Shown here: piece by piece, positions 26,187 through 35,309 of the stretch
How the letters are laid out: every line of letters starts with the position of its first letter
Numbering within the stretch: the stretch's first letter is position 1
Origin: Bacteroidia bacterium
Lineage (GTDB): Bacteria > Bacteroidota > Bacteroidia > CAIKAF01
Assembly: GCA_030427255.1 (NCBI GenBank)
Contig: JAUHWY010000009.1
Span: forward strand, 24,950-88,949
Direction: 5' to 3'
Length of the DNA: 64,000 nucleotides
The notes under the pieces: model-generated
Seen by the model: the letters and a program-made list of their open reading frames with translations, nothing else
The model's database searches: none
Told to the model about the DNA's origin: nothing
Made by a program: the position numbers and the translations under genes

Positions 26187-27219
26187 AATCTTTTATGTTG
26201 GTTCGAGCCCATTTTAAAAATTCGTCGAACTCTGTTTTTGTCTTGCTAAAGGTAAAGTTGTTTGTTAAAGTATAATAGTCCTCGCGGTCGGTTCTACCCA
26301 CTCTGCGGTATACATAAATGGCAAAATTGAGTTTGGTTTCATCGTAGGTGAATAGTTCCATAACTCCTTTAACCTGAGCTAGACTAAAACACTTGGAATC
26401 TGCCATGCGCTTGGCAGAGTTTAGCATTTCTTCTTCAAAGCTTTGGTCCTTTATGGTAGCCACTCCTTGACGGTATTCGCTGTCCCACATGCCATTGATG
26501 CAAAATATATCTCTCTCGGCCATTTCATAACGGCCCGAACCGGAACTTACGCTTCCTTGGTTATCGTCCATTTCGTCCCACCCATCGTCATGGTTGCCCA
26601 TATTTCCTCCGGAAGTGGTTGTAGTGGTAGTAGTGGTGCTGGACATGTTTACATTGCCATTGCCCATGCCGTCGTTTACGTTCATGTTTACCCCCATGCC
26701 CATACCGTTGTCGTTGGCATTTACACCAAAACTAATCGATACAGAGCCGTTACCTTGGTTTCCACCTGTTGTAGTTGTAGTTGTTGTGGTGCTTCCGCCC
26801 TGCACGTTTCCGTTCATGGATCCACCCATATTGCCTTGGTTCATGGACCCGTCGCCATCCACAGGTGTGCGCGTTACGGCAGGGGCTGTGCTTCCGGCCG
26901 GAGCTTCCGAAACGTAACGGTAGGTCCATTTGCCTTTGTTGTTTTGACGAATGGAGTAGGTCACTTCTTTGGCCGGAGATACCATCACTCCTTTATTAAA
27001 CTCACCAAAAGCCGGTTCTTCAAAAACCACTCTGGTTTGTACAAATTCGGTATTGATGCCATCAAAGCGGGCATTGGTGCCGGGCGTTAAGGATACTTGT
27101 TGGCCGTTAACGTACAAGGAAAAGCGTTCGCCGTTTTCTGAGAAAACGATAAGGCTACCCTGAGCAAATAGACTTGCCCCAAGGCTAAGGAACGCAAGGC
27201 TGGTAAAAAGCGTTTTCAT
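26185..27219 (-). CDS. Secreted DUF4476 protein with poly-threonine linker
   Basis: About 344 residues with a signal peptide (MKTLFTSLAFLSLGASLFAQ). The N-terminal part (IVFSENGERFSLYVNGQQ) and the C-terminal DUF4476 domain (about 255-344, FEEEMLNSAKRMADSKCFSLAQVKGVMELF) are joined by a low-complexity linker of Gly, Asn and Met with two runs of eight Thr. The linker codons for Thr vary, so the tract is kept at protein level and is not a simple DNA microsatellite. The function is unknown. The ATG at 27219 replaces the TTG of the track. Confidence 0.85.
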   Translation of the reverse strand: MKTLFTSLAFLSLGASLFAQGSLIVFSENGERFSLYVNGQQVSLTPGTNARFDGINTEFVQTRVVFEEPAFGEFNKGVMVSPAKEVTYSIRQNNKGKWTYRYVSEAPAGSTAPAVTRTPVDGDGSMNQGNMGGSMNGNVQGGSTTTTTTTTGGNQGNGSVSISFGVNANDNGMGMGVNMNVNDGMGNGNVNMSSTTTTTTTTSGGNMGNHDDGWDEMDDNQGSVSSGSGRYEMAERDIFCINGMWDSEYRQGVATIKDQSFEEEMLNSAKRMADSKCFSLAQVKGVMELFTYDETKLNFAIYVYRRVGRTDREDYYTLTNNFTFSKTKTEFDEFLKWARTNIKD

Positions 27220-27271
27220 AAACAATAATGTTTCGTTTAATAAATGTATAGCAAGGCTTGTGCCAAAAAAT

Positions 27272-27305
27272 CGTTCCCTGCTCCAAAGATAGGAAACAGG
27301 GAACG
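27272..27305 (-). terminator. Terminator after sppA
   Basis: Perfect 9-bp stem CGTTCCCTG/CAGGGAACG with a 16-base loop, 26 bases after the sppA stop, followed on the minus strand by ATTTTTT. The loop itself holds the -10 element of the next gene. Confidence 0.75.
27284..27291 (-). promoter_or_regulatory. -10 element of the DUF4476 gene
   Basis: Minus-strand TATCTTTG, a full consensus match, 64 bases before the ATG at 27219 and inside the terminator loop. A weaker TACATTTA lies closer to the gene. Confidence 0.45.
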
Positions 27306-27330
27306 AAAAATTTGGTTCAACTCGCTTTTG

Positions 27331-29121
27331 TTATTGAATTTTTAGCACAAAAGGCATGCGCATTTGCACGCCTTCCATACGCTTGGCGTCTCTAATGATG
27401 CGTAGGGTTTCAAAGGTGTTTTCCAATCCGTAATCGGCAAGTTTTGCTTCGGCCTCTGCATTGAAGCTTTCAAAAAATGCTTCAAATGGATCTTCTTTTT
27501 CAGGATAGCCTTTTATGGTATAGTCGTTGAGGCTGCTCATGCGCACGGCACAGGCAATGGCATCGTCCAGACCTCCCAAGGCATCTACCAAGCCCAATTC
27601 CAAGGCCATGGTGCCGGTCCAAACCCTTCCTTGTCCTATAGAGTCTACAAATTCCATAGTGAGGCCACGACCATCGGCCACTCTACGGCGGAAATCGGTA
27701 TAGACTTTATCTACGCTTTCCTGCAGCACTTCTTTTTCGCGCTCAGGCAGCGGGCGAGCACCGGAGGCAAAATTGGCGTGGCTGTGGATATTAACCGTAT
27801 CGGTGGTAACTCCCAGGCGGTCGTTAAGCATGGTTTGGGCATTAAACAGCAAACCAAAGACGCCAATGGAACCGGTAATGGTGTTTGGATTGGCAAAAAT
27901 GGAATCCCCTAAGCAGCTAATGTAATAGCCTCCGGAAGCGGCCAAATTACCCATGCTAACAATAAGTGGTTTTTCGGCCTTGAGCAAAGAGAGTTCCCGC
28001 CAAATGATTTCAGAGGCGAGAGCGTCACCACCCGGAGAATTCACCCGGAGTACAGCTGCTTTAACTTCATCGTCCTCGCGTACTTCCCGAATGGTTTCCA
28101 CCAAATCGTCGCTGGCAATTTCGTCGGAGCTACCTTTGCCGCGTACGATGCTTCCTCCGGCATAGATTACTGCAATGGTTGGGTTTTCGAGGCGATCTGC
28201 CACCCAATTGGCTTGCACCTTAGAGGCGTATTTGTGGAAAGCCAATAAGGGAGCATCTTCCGAAAATCCATCCTCCCATCCGGCTTTGGCGGCTACTTTG
28301 TCCATGAATTCATCCTCGTAGGCCAAAACGTCAATAAAGCCGTACTTAAGCGCTTCTTTTGCCTGGGTTACGCTAAGGTTACTTATAAGGCTGTCCAATT
28401 GGGGCATGGACATTTGAGTTCTTTGGGCTATGCGTTGCCCCATGCTTTGCCACATGCTGCCCAACAGGGCGCGCATTTGTTGGCGGTTGGCGTCGCTGGC
28501 TTGTTCGTAGAGGAAGGGCTCCACGGCGCTTTTGAATTTGTTTCCTTGAGGGCGTATAGCATAAGGTTCTACTCCTATTTTATCTAAAACTCCTTTGAAG
28601 AACATCATTTCGGCGCCTAGACCGGTCATTACAAAGTCGCCGTAGGGGTTGAGACCAATTTCGTCGGCAACAGACATAGCTAGGTAGGTTTTTTGAGAAA
28701 TGGTTTCTCCATAGGCCATAATGAATTTTCCGGATGCCTTAAAATTTTCTAAGGCTACCAACAATTCATCCATATTGGCCATGCCGGTGGGCATGCGGTC
28801 CATGTCCATATACAGACCTACTACTTTCTCGTCTTTTGAGGCTTCTTCCAAGGCACGTAATACAAAAAAGAAGTCGGCGCTTTTTTGGTTGTTTTCGTCA
28901 AAAGCAGCAAAGGGGTTTTCCTCAGGGCGGTCGACCAAAGCTTGGTTCCAATTTAAGTGAAGCACGGTTTGGTCTTTGACTTCCAAGAATACATTGTCTT
29001 GGTCTCCTTCAAAATCGCTAAAAATGGAAGAAATGCCTGCTATTAGAATGAAGGCAAAAACAACAAAGGCTAGAATTAAGCCAATAACGGATCCCAAAAA
29101 CGATCCCCAGAAGTTTCTCAT
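27331..29121 (-). CDS. sppA: Signal peptide peptidase SppA, 67-kDa type
   Basis: 596 residues; a membrane-bound serine-lysine protease that degrades leftover signal peptides. A membrane helix spans residues 8-32 (SVIGLILAFVVFAFILIAGI), followed by two tandem S49 domains. The lysine general base is expected in the first domain (PQGNKFKSAVEPF) and the serine nucleophile in the second (GNLAASGGYYISC). The double-domain length matches the E. coli-type enzyme. Transcribed alone, with a promoter at 29149 and a terminator at 27272. Confidence 0.93.
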   Translation of the reverse strand: MRNFWGSFLGSVIGLILAFVVFAFILIAGISSIFSDFEGDQDNVFLEVKDQTVLHLNWNQALVDRPEENPFAAFDENNQKSADFFFVLRALEEASKDEKVVGLYMDMDRMPTGMANMDELLVALENFKASGKFIMAYGETISQKTYLAMSVADEIGLNPYGDFVMTGLGAEMMFFKGVLDKIGVEPYAIRPQGNKFKSAVEPFLYEQASDANRQQMRALLGSMWQSMGQRIAQRTQMSMPQLDSLISNLSVTQAKEALKYGFIDVLAYEDEFMDKVAAKAGWEDGFSEDAPLLAFHKYASKVQANWVADRLENPTIAVIYAGGSIVRGKGSSDEIASDDLVETIREVREDDEVKAAVLRVNSPGGDALASEIIWRELSLLKAEKPLIVSMGNLAASGGYYISCLGDSIFANPNTITGSIGVFGLLFNAQTMLNDRLGVTTDTVNIHSHANFASGARPLPEREKEVLQESVDKVYTDFRRRVADGRGLTMEFVDSIGQGRVWTGTMALELGLVDALGGLDDAIACAVRMSSLNDYTIKGYPEKEDPFEAFFESFNAEAEAKLADYGLENTFETLRIIRDAKRMEGVQMRMPFVLKIQ

Positions 29122-29148
29122 GTCGGTTTAAATCAGTGGTTTGTAGTT

Positions 29149-29156
29149 CAAAAATA
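29149..29156 (-). promoter_or_regulatory. -10 element of sppA
   Basis: Minus-strand TATTTTTG, a full TAnnTTTG match, 28 bases upstream of the sppA ATG at 29121. Confidence 0.55.
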
Positions 29157-29280
29157 TTTATTAAAACGAAAGCACAGGGGTGGAAAAAGGTTTTTTGACA
29201 AGGTTTAAAGGCTTTTAACCATTGGATTTGGGGTGAGGATTGTTGTAAACACCAAATTTTTGCCTGTTTTTGCATTGGAA

Positions 29281-29432
29281 GACGCGCCAGGGATGCGAGC
29301 GGTTAGCGCCGGCTTGGGGCATGCCCGGGCGACGGGAGCCGGGCGGGCTGACGGAGGAAGCCCCGAACGGCCCCAGACGCCCGGAGCATGGGCCATGCCG
29401 GCCTATGAGCGGGCAGCCCGGTAGGCGCCCTA
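29281..29432 (+). repeat. Intergenic long-hairpin repeat, copy R5
   Basis: Left end GCGCCAGGGATGCGAGCGG, right end AGCGGGCAGCCCGGTAGGCGCCC. The arms GGGGCATGCCCGGGCG and CGCCCGGAGCATGGGCCATGCC face each other across a GGGAGCCGGGCGGGCTG loop. The right end touches the stop codon of the 133-aa gene. The gap 29122-29429 otherwise holds only the sppA promoter. Confidence 0.7.
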
Positions 29433-29831
29433 AGCAATCATAACCCCTTTTTGGTTGAGCAATGGAATTTGGGTAAAGTGCTCTTTAGAAACGGCCTCGG
29501 GCACAAAAATGTAGCGTTTGTCGTAAATCTGTTGGCCGAGGTAAAAGCTAATCCAGTATTCGTTGGTGATTTGGAACAAGGATTCGCGAATGGGTTCAAT
29601 GCGGATGGCGCTTTGGGGCGGGATTTCTTCGTAGAATTGCCGAATGGTGGCTGTTTCTTTGTTGCGCATGTCTATGGTTCCGTAGCCGCGGGAGTTGATA
29701 AGGACGTTTTGGAGCGATTCTTCGCGAAGGTTGATGAGGTAAACGGCCCAAATGTCCTCACCCTCGGAGGGGTCGGGGACAATGGCCACTGCCACTTCAG
29801 AAACTTTGGGATGTGGAATGTCTTTTTTCAT
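29430..29831 (-). CDS. Small conserved Bacteroidota protein, function unknown
   Basis: 133 residues beginning MKKDIPHPKVSEVAVAIVPD, with WAVYLINLREESLQNVLINSRGYG and EYWISFYLGQQIYDKRYIFVPEA. I recall similar proteins in the phylum that are often mislabelled as a phenylalanyl-tRNA synthetase subunit; nothing here supports a synthetase. It is mainly beta-strand and has no signal peptide or membrane segment. It overlaps nadE by four bases and is the second gene of that pair. The stop codon lies within the end of repeat R5. Confidence 0.75.
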   Translation of the reverse strand: MKKDIPHPKVSEVAVAIVPDPSEGEDIWAVYLINLREESLQNVLINSRGYGTIDMRNKETATIRQFYEEIPPQSAIRIEPIRESLFQITNEYWISFYLGQQIYDKRYIFVPEAVSKEHFTQIPLLNQKGVMIA

Positions 29832-31465
29832 GGCATGGGCGGTTTGGAAGTGATGGGGAATCGGCGTCCCGGGCCGAAGGCTTTGGAGCTCACCCTCAAT
29901 ACGGGCGGAGCTTGATGTCTTTTATACTCCGCATTTTTTAGCAAACGGAAAATGCGTTGCACTTGTTCAAAATCCATACCTTCTTCGATAAGTTGGTGCG
30001 GAGATTTTTGGTTTTCAATAAGTTCGAAAAGCAATTGATCGAGCAGAGGATATGGGGGCAGCGAGTCGCTGTCCTTTTGGTCGGGCCTTAACTCTGCCGA
30101 AGGTTCCTTGGTTAAAATATGCTCAGGAATACGGGCCTTGTTTTGGTTTAGGTAGTGGCAAAGCGCGTAAACTTGGGTTTTGTAAAGGTCGGCAATGATG
30201 GCCAGGCCGCCACACATGTCGCCATATAAAGTGCCATAGCCCACGGCTGCTTCGCTCTTGTTGGAAGTGTTGAGCAGAACAGCACCAGAGTCATTGGAAA
30301 TGGCCATTAAGAGTAGGCCACGGATGCGACTTTGGATGTTTTCTTCGGTGAGTCCTTGAGGCATTTGTCCTAAAACCGGTCTTAAACTTTGGCTAATGGC
30401 CTCAACGCTTGAGTTTATGGGCAGGGTATGGGCTTGGATTCCATTCCATTTGGCGAGTTCGAGGGCATCGGCAATGGAGTGGTCTGAAGAATAGGGAGAA
30501 GGAAGAAGGTAAGCCCGAACGTTTTCCGAACCTAAGGCATCTGCAGCCAAAACGGCAGTTAGGGCAGAATCTACACCGCCACTTAATCCAAGAATGGCCT
30601 TGGAGAATCCGTTTTTTTCAAAATAATCGCGAATTCCCAGGCAAAGCGCCTGATACATGTCTTCGAGGACATGTGGTGACGGAGCATTGCAGGGTTTGGG
30701 TAGCTCGGCAGTATTAAAGGTTAGGAAATCTTGTTGGAAGGAGGCCAATTGGAGGCATGGGTTTCCAGAGGCATCTAAGACAAAGGAGCTTCCGTCAAAA
30801 ATTAGTTCGGTATGAGCACCTACGTGGTTTAGGTAAATAAATGGGGTCTTAAAGCGTTTGGCCTGAAAGCATGCCATTTCCTGGCGCAGTGATTTTTGTT
30901 TGGAATGAAAGGGCGATGCGGTAATGTTGAGGATGAAATCGGCTTGGTCGGCTCCTGCTTCGAGAAGTACATCGCGGTGGTACAGACTGGGGTTTGGGGG
31001 CATGTGCCAGCTGTCTTCGCAAATGGCCAAAGCGAATTTTTCGCCTTTCCATTGCAGCAATTTGGGCTTTTTTTGGGAGGGCTCAAAATACCTGTCTTCG
31101 TCAAAGACATCGTAGGTTGGGAGTAAGCTTTTATGAGCGGCGTCCAGTATTTTTCCGTTTCCGAGCAAAAAGGCGGCATTGAAACAAGGTTTTCCTTGTC
31201 CCTGATTTTTAACAGGGGCGCCAACCACCATAGCTATTTGGTTGGAGGTTTGCGCAGCCAATTCCTCAAGCGCCGAATGTACCTCTTGGAAAATAGTATC
31301 CCAAAGCAGCAAATCTTGAGGAGGATAGCCGGTGAGCATAAGTTCGGGAAATACAACCAAATCGACGCCTGCATCCTTGGCTTTTTGGAATGCTTTAAGA
31401 CAGGTTTGGGTGTTGCCCTTAATGTCTCCCAATACCGTATTGGTTTGCACCAAAGCAATGTTCAT
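29828..31465 (-). CDS. nadE: Glutamine-dependent NAD+ synthetase
   Basis: 545 residues from the chosen ATG. Residues 1-260 form a nitrilase-type glutaminase with the catalytic triad Glu (FPELMLTGYPP), Lys (HKSLLPTYDVFDE) and Cys (LAICEDSW); the C-terminal half is the ATP-dependent amidotransferase with SGGVDSAL and NTSNKSEAAVGYGTLYGDMCGG. It makes NAD from nicotinic acid adenine dinucleotide using ammonia from glutamine. The track start at 31579 adds 38 residues unlike the family; the ATG at 31465 starts the first beta strand (MNIALVQTN) and has a -10 immediately before it. Confidence 0.95.
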   Translation of the reverse strand: MNIALVQTNTVLGDIKGNTQTCLKAFQKAKDAGVDLVVFPELMLTGYPPQDLLLWDTIFQEVHSALEELAAQTSNQIAMVVGAPVKNQGQGKPCFNAAFLLGNGKILDAAHKSLLPTYDVFDEDRYFEPSQKKPKLLQWKGEKFALAICEDSWHMPPNPSLYHRDVLLEAGADQADFILNITASPFHSKQKSLRQEMACFQAKRFKTPFIYLNHVGAHTELIFDGSSFVLDASGNPCLQLASFQQDFLTFNTAELPKPCNAPSPHVLEDMYQALCLGIRDYFEKNGFSKAILGLSGGVDSALTAVLAADALGSENVRAYLLPSPYSSDHSIADALELAKWNGIQAHTLPINSSVEAISQSLRPVLGQMPQGLTEENIQSRIRGLLLMAISNDSGAVLLNTSNKSEAAVGYGTLYGDMCGGLAIIADLYKTQVYALCHYLNQNKARIPEHILTKEPSAELRPDQKDSDSLPPYPLLDQLLFELIENQKSPHQLIEEGMDFEQVQRIFRLLKNAEYKRHQAPPVLRVSSKAFGPGRRFPITSKPPMP

Positions 31466-31469
31466 AGTA

Positions 31470-31477
31470 CAAAGGTA
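31470..31477 (-). promoter_or_regulatory. -10 element directly before nadE
   Basis: Minus-strand TACCTTTG ends four bases before the ATG at 31465. Transcription would begin at or very near the start codon, so a leaderless mRNA is likely. Confidence 0.55.
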
Positions 31478-31485
31478 GTATTTGC

Positions 31486-32367
31486 TTAACGACGGTTGAC
31501 CAGATAGACCCCTGAAAGGATAATGGCCATACCGACTAAGGTTTGCCAAATTAAGGATTCGCCCATCCACACGCCCCAAAGAATGGCGAAGGCAGGGATG
31601 AGGTAAGTTACCGAGGCTGCGAAGAGTACCGTGGTATGCCGAATAAGAAAGTTAAAAACCAGCACGGCTAAGGCTGTTCCCACCGTTCCTAACAGGGCCA
31701 CGTAAATTAGTGCTTTTTGATGTAAAGGGCTGTGCAAGCAAGGGCTGAGCGTTCCGTCGATAAGAAGCCAAAAAGCGGAAGGGAGCCCCACCAAAAAGAG
31801 TGCGATTCCGGTTACGGATACGGCGGATAGGCCTTGGAGTTTAGATTTAATGATGTTGGTAGAAAAGCCATAGCAAATGGCTCCCAGCAGAGGCAGGGCG
31901 GCAAACACCCATTGGTTTCCATTTACGGATAAGCCCTTTTGGGAAAGAATAAGAAATACGGTGCCTACTAGTCCAATGCCAATGCCAATGGCTCCAAACT
32001 TAGAAACCTTAAGCCCAAAGAAAAGCAGCCCCGCCAATAGGGTGAAAATAGGTGCCGTAGAATTGATGATGCCTGCAAGGGAGGAGTCGATTCGCGTAAT
32101 TCCGGCGGCAAAGAGTAAAGCGGGTATACCACTGCCTACCAAGCCTGTGAGCGAAAGCCAAATCCAGGCCGTTTTGGGTATTTTATGGAGTTTGGGCAAA
32201 ATAAAAGGCAACAAAGTGAATCCGGCAAAGGCTAAACGCAGCCGAGCCAGTTCCAGCGGGTTAAAGGCTTCTAAGCCTTTTTTCATGAGCACAAAAGAGG
32301 AACCCCAAGTGATTCCTAAAAGGGCAAGGACAAAAAATTGCCAACCTTTTTTCGAAAGATCAAACAC
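31486..32367 (-). CDS. DMT-superfamily transporter (EamA family)
   Basis: 293 residues with ten predicted helices as two EamA halves; FVLALLGITWGSSFVLMKKGLEAFNPLELARLRL opens the first and GAICYGFSTNIIKSKLQGLSAVSVT the second. Members export or import small metabolites such as amino acids, nucleotides or sugars; the substrate is unknown. The track start is a TTG; the GTG at 32367 gives a normal short cytoplasmic N-terminus (FDLSKKGW). Confidence 0.85.
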   Translation of the reverse strand: MFDLSKKGWQFFVLALLGITWGSSFVLMKKGLEAFNPLELARLRLAFAGFTLLPFILPKLHKIPKTAWIWLSLTGLVGSGIPALLFAAGITRIDSSLAGIINSTAPIFTLLAGLLFFGLKVSKFGAIGIGIGLVGTVFLILSQKGLSVNGNQWVFAALPLLGAICYGFSTNIIKSKLQGLSAVSVTGIALFLVGLPSAFWLLIDGTLSPCLHSPLHQKALIYVALLGTVGTALAVLVFNFLIRHTTVLFAASVTYLIPAFAILWGVWMGESLIWQTLVGMAIILSGVYLVNRR

Positions 32368-32434
32368 GCCGCAAAGGTGCAGCAAAAAAACATGCCACGG
32401 ATGTTAAAAATGCTGTCTTAAATCTGCTTGCGCG

Positions 32435-33688
32435 TTAATCCTTAGCAGCAGTTTCAGAGGCAAGGCCAACCAAATGGCCAAGTACTTCGAGGGCCTTTTC
32501 CATATCTTGCACCGAGCAATATTCGTGGATGCTGTGGATGGCCATTTCTCCGGTGAAGATATTGGGGCAGGGAAGGCCCATAAAACTCAGCCTGCTGCCG
32601 TCGGTACCTCCGCGAATGGGTTCTTCTACCGGCTCAAGACCTGCTTTTCGGTAAGCATCTCTAGCCAACTGCATGATTTGAGGATCTTTTTCAAGGGTTT
32701 CTCGCATGTTTCGGTACTGTTCTTTTTGCAGGTAGGTGTACCGGCTTTCGGGGTGCTTTTGGCAGACTTTTTCGGCGGTTTGGCGAATAATTTCTGCCAT
32801 TTCCTCGAGTTTATGGGCCTCAAAGTCTCTCAAAATAAAGCGAATGGTAGCTTCCTCCATGCGGCCTTCCAAGCCTGCGGGGTGAATGAAGCCTTCTCGT
32901 TTGCTGGTGGTTTCGGGTGATAATCGGTCTTGAGGGAGAAGGGATAGAAACTCACCGGCAAGTTTAATGGCGTTAATCATTTTACCTTTAGCGTATCCCG
33001 GGTGTGCGGCCTTGCCAAAAAAAGTAAGTTCTGCGGCATCGGCACAAAAGTTTTCGCCTTCCAAAGAGCCTCGCGGGCCTCCATCGAGGGTGTATCCAAA
33101 ATCGGCGCCTAATTTTTTCATATCCACTTTGTCTACACCACGGCCGATTTCTTCGTCAACGGTAAATAATATTCGAATGGGGCCGTGAGGTAGCTTAGGG
33201 TTGGCCATAAGTTGAGCTGCGAGTTCCATAATGATGGCAACTCCGGCTTTGTCGTCGGCACCTAAAAGGGTATTGCCGGAAGCAGTAATGATGTCTTCTC
33301 CTATTTTTTGTTTGAGGTAGGGGTGTTTTTCAGGGTCAAGGGGCTTGCCCGGTGCGTCGGGTAGTTCAATGGCTTTTCCGTTCCACTGTTTGTGGAGTAT
33401 TGGTTTTACATGAGTTCCTGAGCAATCCGGAGCGGTATCTACATGTGCGCAGAAACAAATGGTTGGAACCTTATGGTTCACGTTGGATGGAATAGTGGCA
33501 TAAACATAGCCAAAGCCGTCCATTTCGGCATCTTGGATACCAAGCGCTAGGAGTTGTTCTACCAAAAGCCGTCCTAAATCTTTTTGTTTTTCGGAAGAGG
33601 GGCAAGTTTCGGAGCTTGGGTCGGCTTGGGTATCGATTTGTACGTATTGCATCAGCCTTTCGGCTAAGGAATGATTGTTAAACCACAT
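32435..33688 (-). CDS. pepT: Peptidase T (tripeptide aminopeptidase)
   Basis: 417 residues of the M20B family, a cytoplasmic dizinc aminopeptidase that removes N-terminal residues from tripeptides. Visible metal and catalytic motifs: FCAHVDTAPD, LLGADDKAGVA, TVDEEIGRG and the late FTGEMAIHSIHEYC. The N-terminus MWFNNHSLAERLMQYVQIDTQ is typical. A TATCTTCG -10-like element lies 29 bases upstream. Confidence 0.95.
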   Translation of the reverse strand: MWFNNHSLAERLMQYVQIDTQADPSSETCPSSEKQKDLGRLLVEQLLALGIQDAEMDGFGYVYATIPSNVNHKVPTICFCAHVDTAPDCSGTHVKPILHKQWNGKAIELPDAPGKPLDPEKHPYLKQKIGEDIITASGNTLLGADDKAGVAIIMELAAQLMANPKLPHGPIRILFTVDEEIGRGVDKVDMKKLGADFGYTLDGGPRGSLEGENFCADAAELTFFGKAAHPGYAKGKMINAIKLAGEFLSLLPQDRLSPETTSKREGFIHPAGLEGRMEEATIRFILRDFEAHKLEEMAEIIRQTAEKVCQKHPESRYTYLQKEQYRNMRETLEKDPQIMQLARDAYRKAGLEPVEEPIRGGTDGSRLSFMGLPCPNIFTGEMAIHSIHEYCSVQDMEKALEVLGHLVGLASETAAKD

Positions 33689-33716
33689 GGCAAAAGGAAT
33701 AAAAAATAATGTGCTA

Positions 33717-33724
33717 CGAAGATA
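33717..33724 (-). promoter_or_regulatory. Likely -10 element of pepT
   Basis: Minus-strand TATCTTCG, one base from TAnnTTTG, 29 bases upstream of the pepT ATG. The same variant precedes kdsD. Confidence 0.4.
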
Positions 33725-33740
33725 GGGGATGCCAAAGGAG

Positions 33741-35168
33741 CTACCAACCCGGATGCACCAACAGCCTGGGTTCGCAATAGTCTTTCATGGCGTAGCGTAC
33801 TCCTTCTCTTCCCAAACCGGAGTCCTTAACGCCGCCGTAGGGCATGTGGTCTAGGCGTAGGGTCGGGGTTCTATTGATGAGTAGGCCGCCCACATCTAAG
33901 TTTTGAAATGCTTCTTGAATTTCGCTGTCGCGTGAGGTGAATAGTCCTGCTTGCAGTCCATAGCGTCCTTCATTTACAAGCTGTAGCGCTTCTTGAAAAT
34001 CGTGGTAAGGTTCAATACACACCGCCGGCCCAAACAGCTCTTCAGCCCTAACGCTCATTTGAGCTTTGGTTTGGGTGAGAATGGTAGGTTCATGTAGCGT
34101 GCCCTTTTGTTTTCCATGCAGCAAGGCTTTGGCTCCCTGATTTATGGCTTCTTGAATCCAATCGGACACCCGCCTGGCATTGGATGCATCTATCATGCAG
34201 GAGAAATTGGTATTTGGGGACTCCGGTGGCCCAACTTTAAGGTTTTTGGCTTCACGTACTAATGCTTCTGCGGTTTCCTCAAAGCGGCTATGGTGCACAA
34301 AAATGCGTTGCGTATGGATGCATATTTGGCCTGCATAAGCAAAGCAACCTTTGGTGAGTTGGCCAATGAAGTCATGAATGGGAGGAGCGTGTTCACTAAT
34401 TATAAGCGCTGCATTTCCACCAAGTTCCATTATGGATTTCTTTTTGCCGGCAGCCTGCTTAAGCTTCCAGCCTACCTTGTCTGAGCCGGTGAAGCTAAGG
34501 GTAGCAATTTGGGGATGCGTAACTAAAAGATTACCGGCTTCCCGGCTGGCGGGCAGTATAGAAACAGCTCCTTGAGGTAAACCACCCACTTCTTGAAACA
34601 ATTCGGCCAGCATAAGGGTAGCTAAAGGAGTTGAGGATGCAGGTTTAAGCACAATAGGTGCGCCACAAGCAATTGCCGGCGCCAATTTGTGTACAGCAAG
34701 ATTTAAGGGGAAATTGAAAGGGGAAATGCCTGCGACTAGGCCGGAGGGAACCCAACGGGTCCTACCGGATAAACCTTCACCTGCGGCAGTCCAATCCAGA
34801 CGCATGTATTCACCTGAGAATCGCCGAGCTTCTTCGGAGGCAATTAAAAAAGTTTCGGAGGCACGCCATACTTCGCCAAGCGCATCTTGATAAGGTTTTG
34901 CTGCTTCTCTGGCCAGGCTTTGGGCAAAGCTTTCGGCTTGGTTTTTAAGTTTTAGGGCTACTTCACGCAAAAAAACAGCACGTTTGTAGGCCGGCCAATG
35001 CAAAAGCGACTTTTGAGCTTCCAGACCCTTTTGGATGGCTTGTTCAATTAAGGATTCATCGGCCAAATGGACCCTTGCTAGTTCAGTTCCGTCCCAAGGG
35101 GCATACACAGGAAGCGTTTGGTTGGATTGAATCCACTGACCTGCCAAAAACAAGGGATATTCCTTCAT
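33741..35168 (-). CDS. NAD(P)-dependent aldehyde dehydrogenase
   Basis: 475 residues of the ALDH superfamily, oxidising an aldehyde to its acid. The glutamate base is in IMELGGNAAL, the nucleophilic cysteine in FAYAGQICIHTQRI, the cofactor loop is SFTGSDKVG, and ISPFNFPLNL is the conserved asparagine region. It resembles the lactaldehyde/non-phosphorylating glyceraldehyde-3-phosphate group, but the substrate is not determined. Transcribed alone on the minus strand. The upstream gap 35169-35272 shows no clear promoter consensus. Confidence 0.9.
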   Translation of the reverse strand: MKEYPLFLAGQWIQSNQTLPVYAPWDGTELARVHLADESLIEQAIQKGLEAQKSLLHWPAYKRAVFLREVALKLKNQAESFAQSLAREAAKPYQDALGEVWRASETFLIASEEARRFSGEYMRLDWTAAGEGLSGRTRWVPSGLVAGISPFNFPLNLAVHKLAPAIACGAPIVLKPASSTPLATLMLAELFQEVGGLPQGAVSILPASREAGNLLVTHPQIATLSFTGSDKVGWKLKQAAGKKKSIMELGGNAALIISEHAPPIHDFIGQLTKGCFAYAGQICIHTQRIFVHHSRFEETAEALVREAKNLKVGPPESPNTNFSCMIDASNARRVSDWIQEAINQGAKALLHGKQKGTLHEPTILTQTKAQMSVRAEELFGPAVCIEPYHDFQEALQLVNEGRYGLQAGLFTSRDSEIQEAFQNLDVGGLLINRTPTLRLDHMPYGGVKDSGLGREGVRYAMKDYCEPRLLVHPGW

Positions 35169-35272
35169 GGTAAAGCAATTTGAGTAAAACGGTCTTGCTT
35201 TGGTAAGGTATAAAAGAATAGAGCAAAAGACCAGATTAAGTCAAACGCAATTTGAGGCTATGTTTTGGCAAA

Positions 35273-35309
35273 TAAAAAAACAACAGACCTAAAAGCTAGG
35301 CCTGTTGTT
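35273..35309 (-). terminator. Rho-independent terminator ending the structured 3' region
   Basis: 13-bp stem 35279-35291 / 35297-35309 (AACAACAG.CCTA against TAGG.CTGTTGTT) with a G-U pair only on the minus strand, followed there by seven T. Confidence 0.8.

Noticed and set aside
26443-27090. 215-aa plus-strand ORF opposite the DUF4476 gene
   Set aside because: It is a shadow; its valine-rich stretches are the mirror of the threonine codon runs, and the minus-strand protein has a signal peptide and a known domain.
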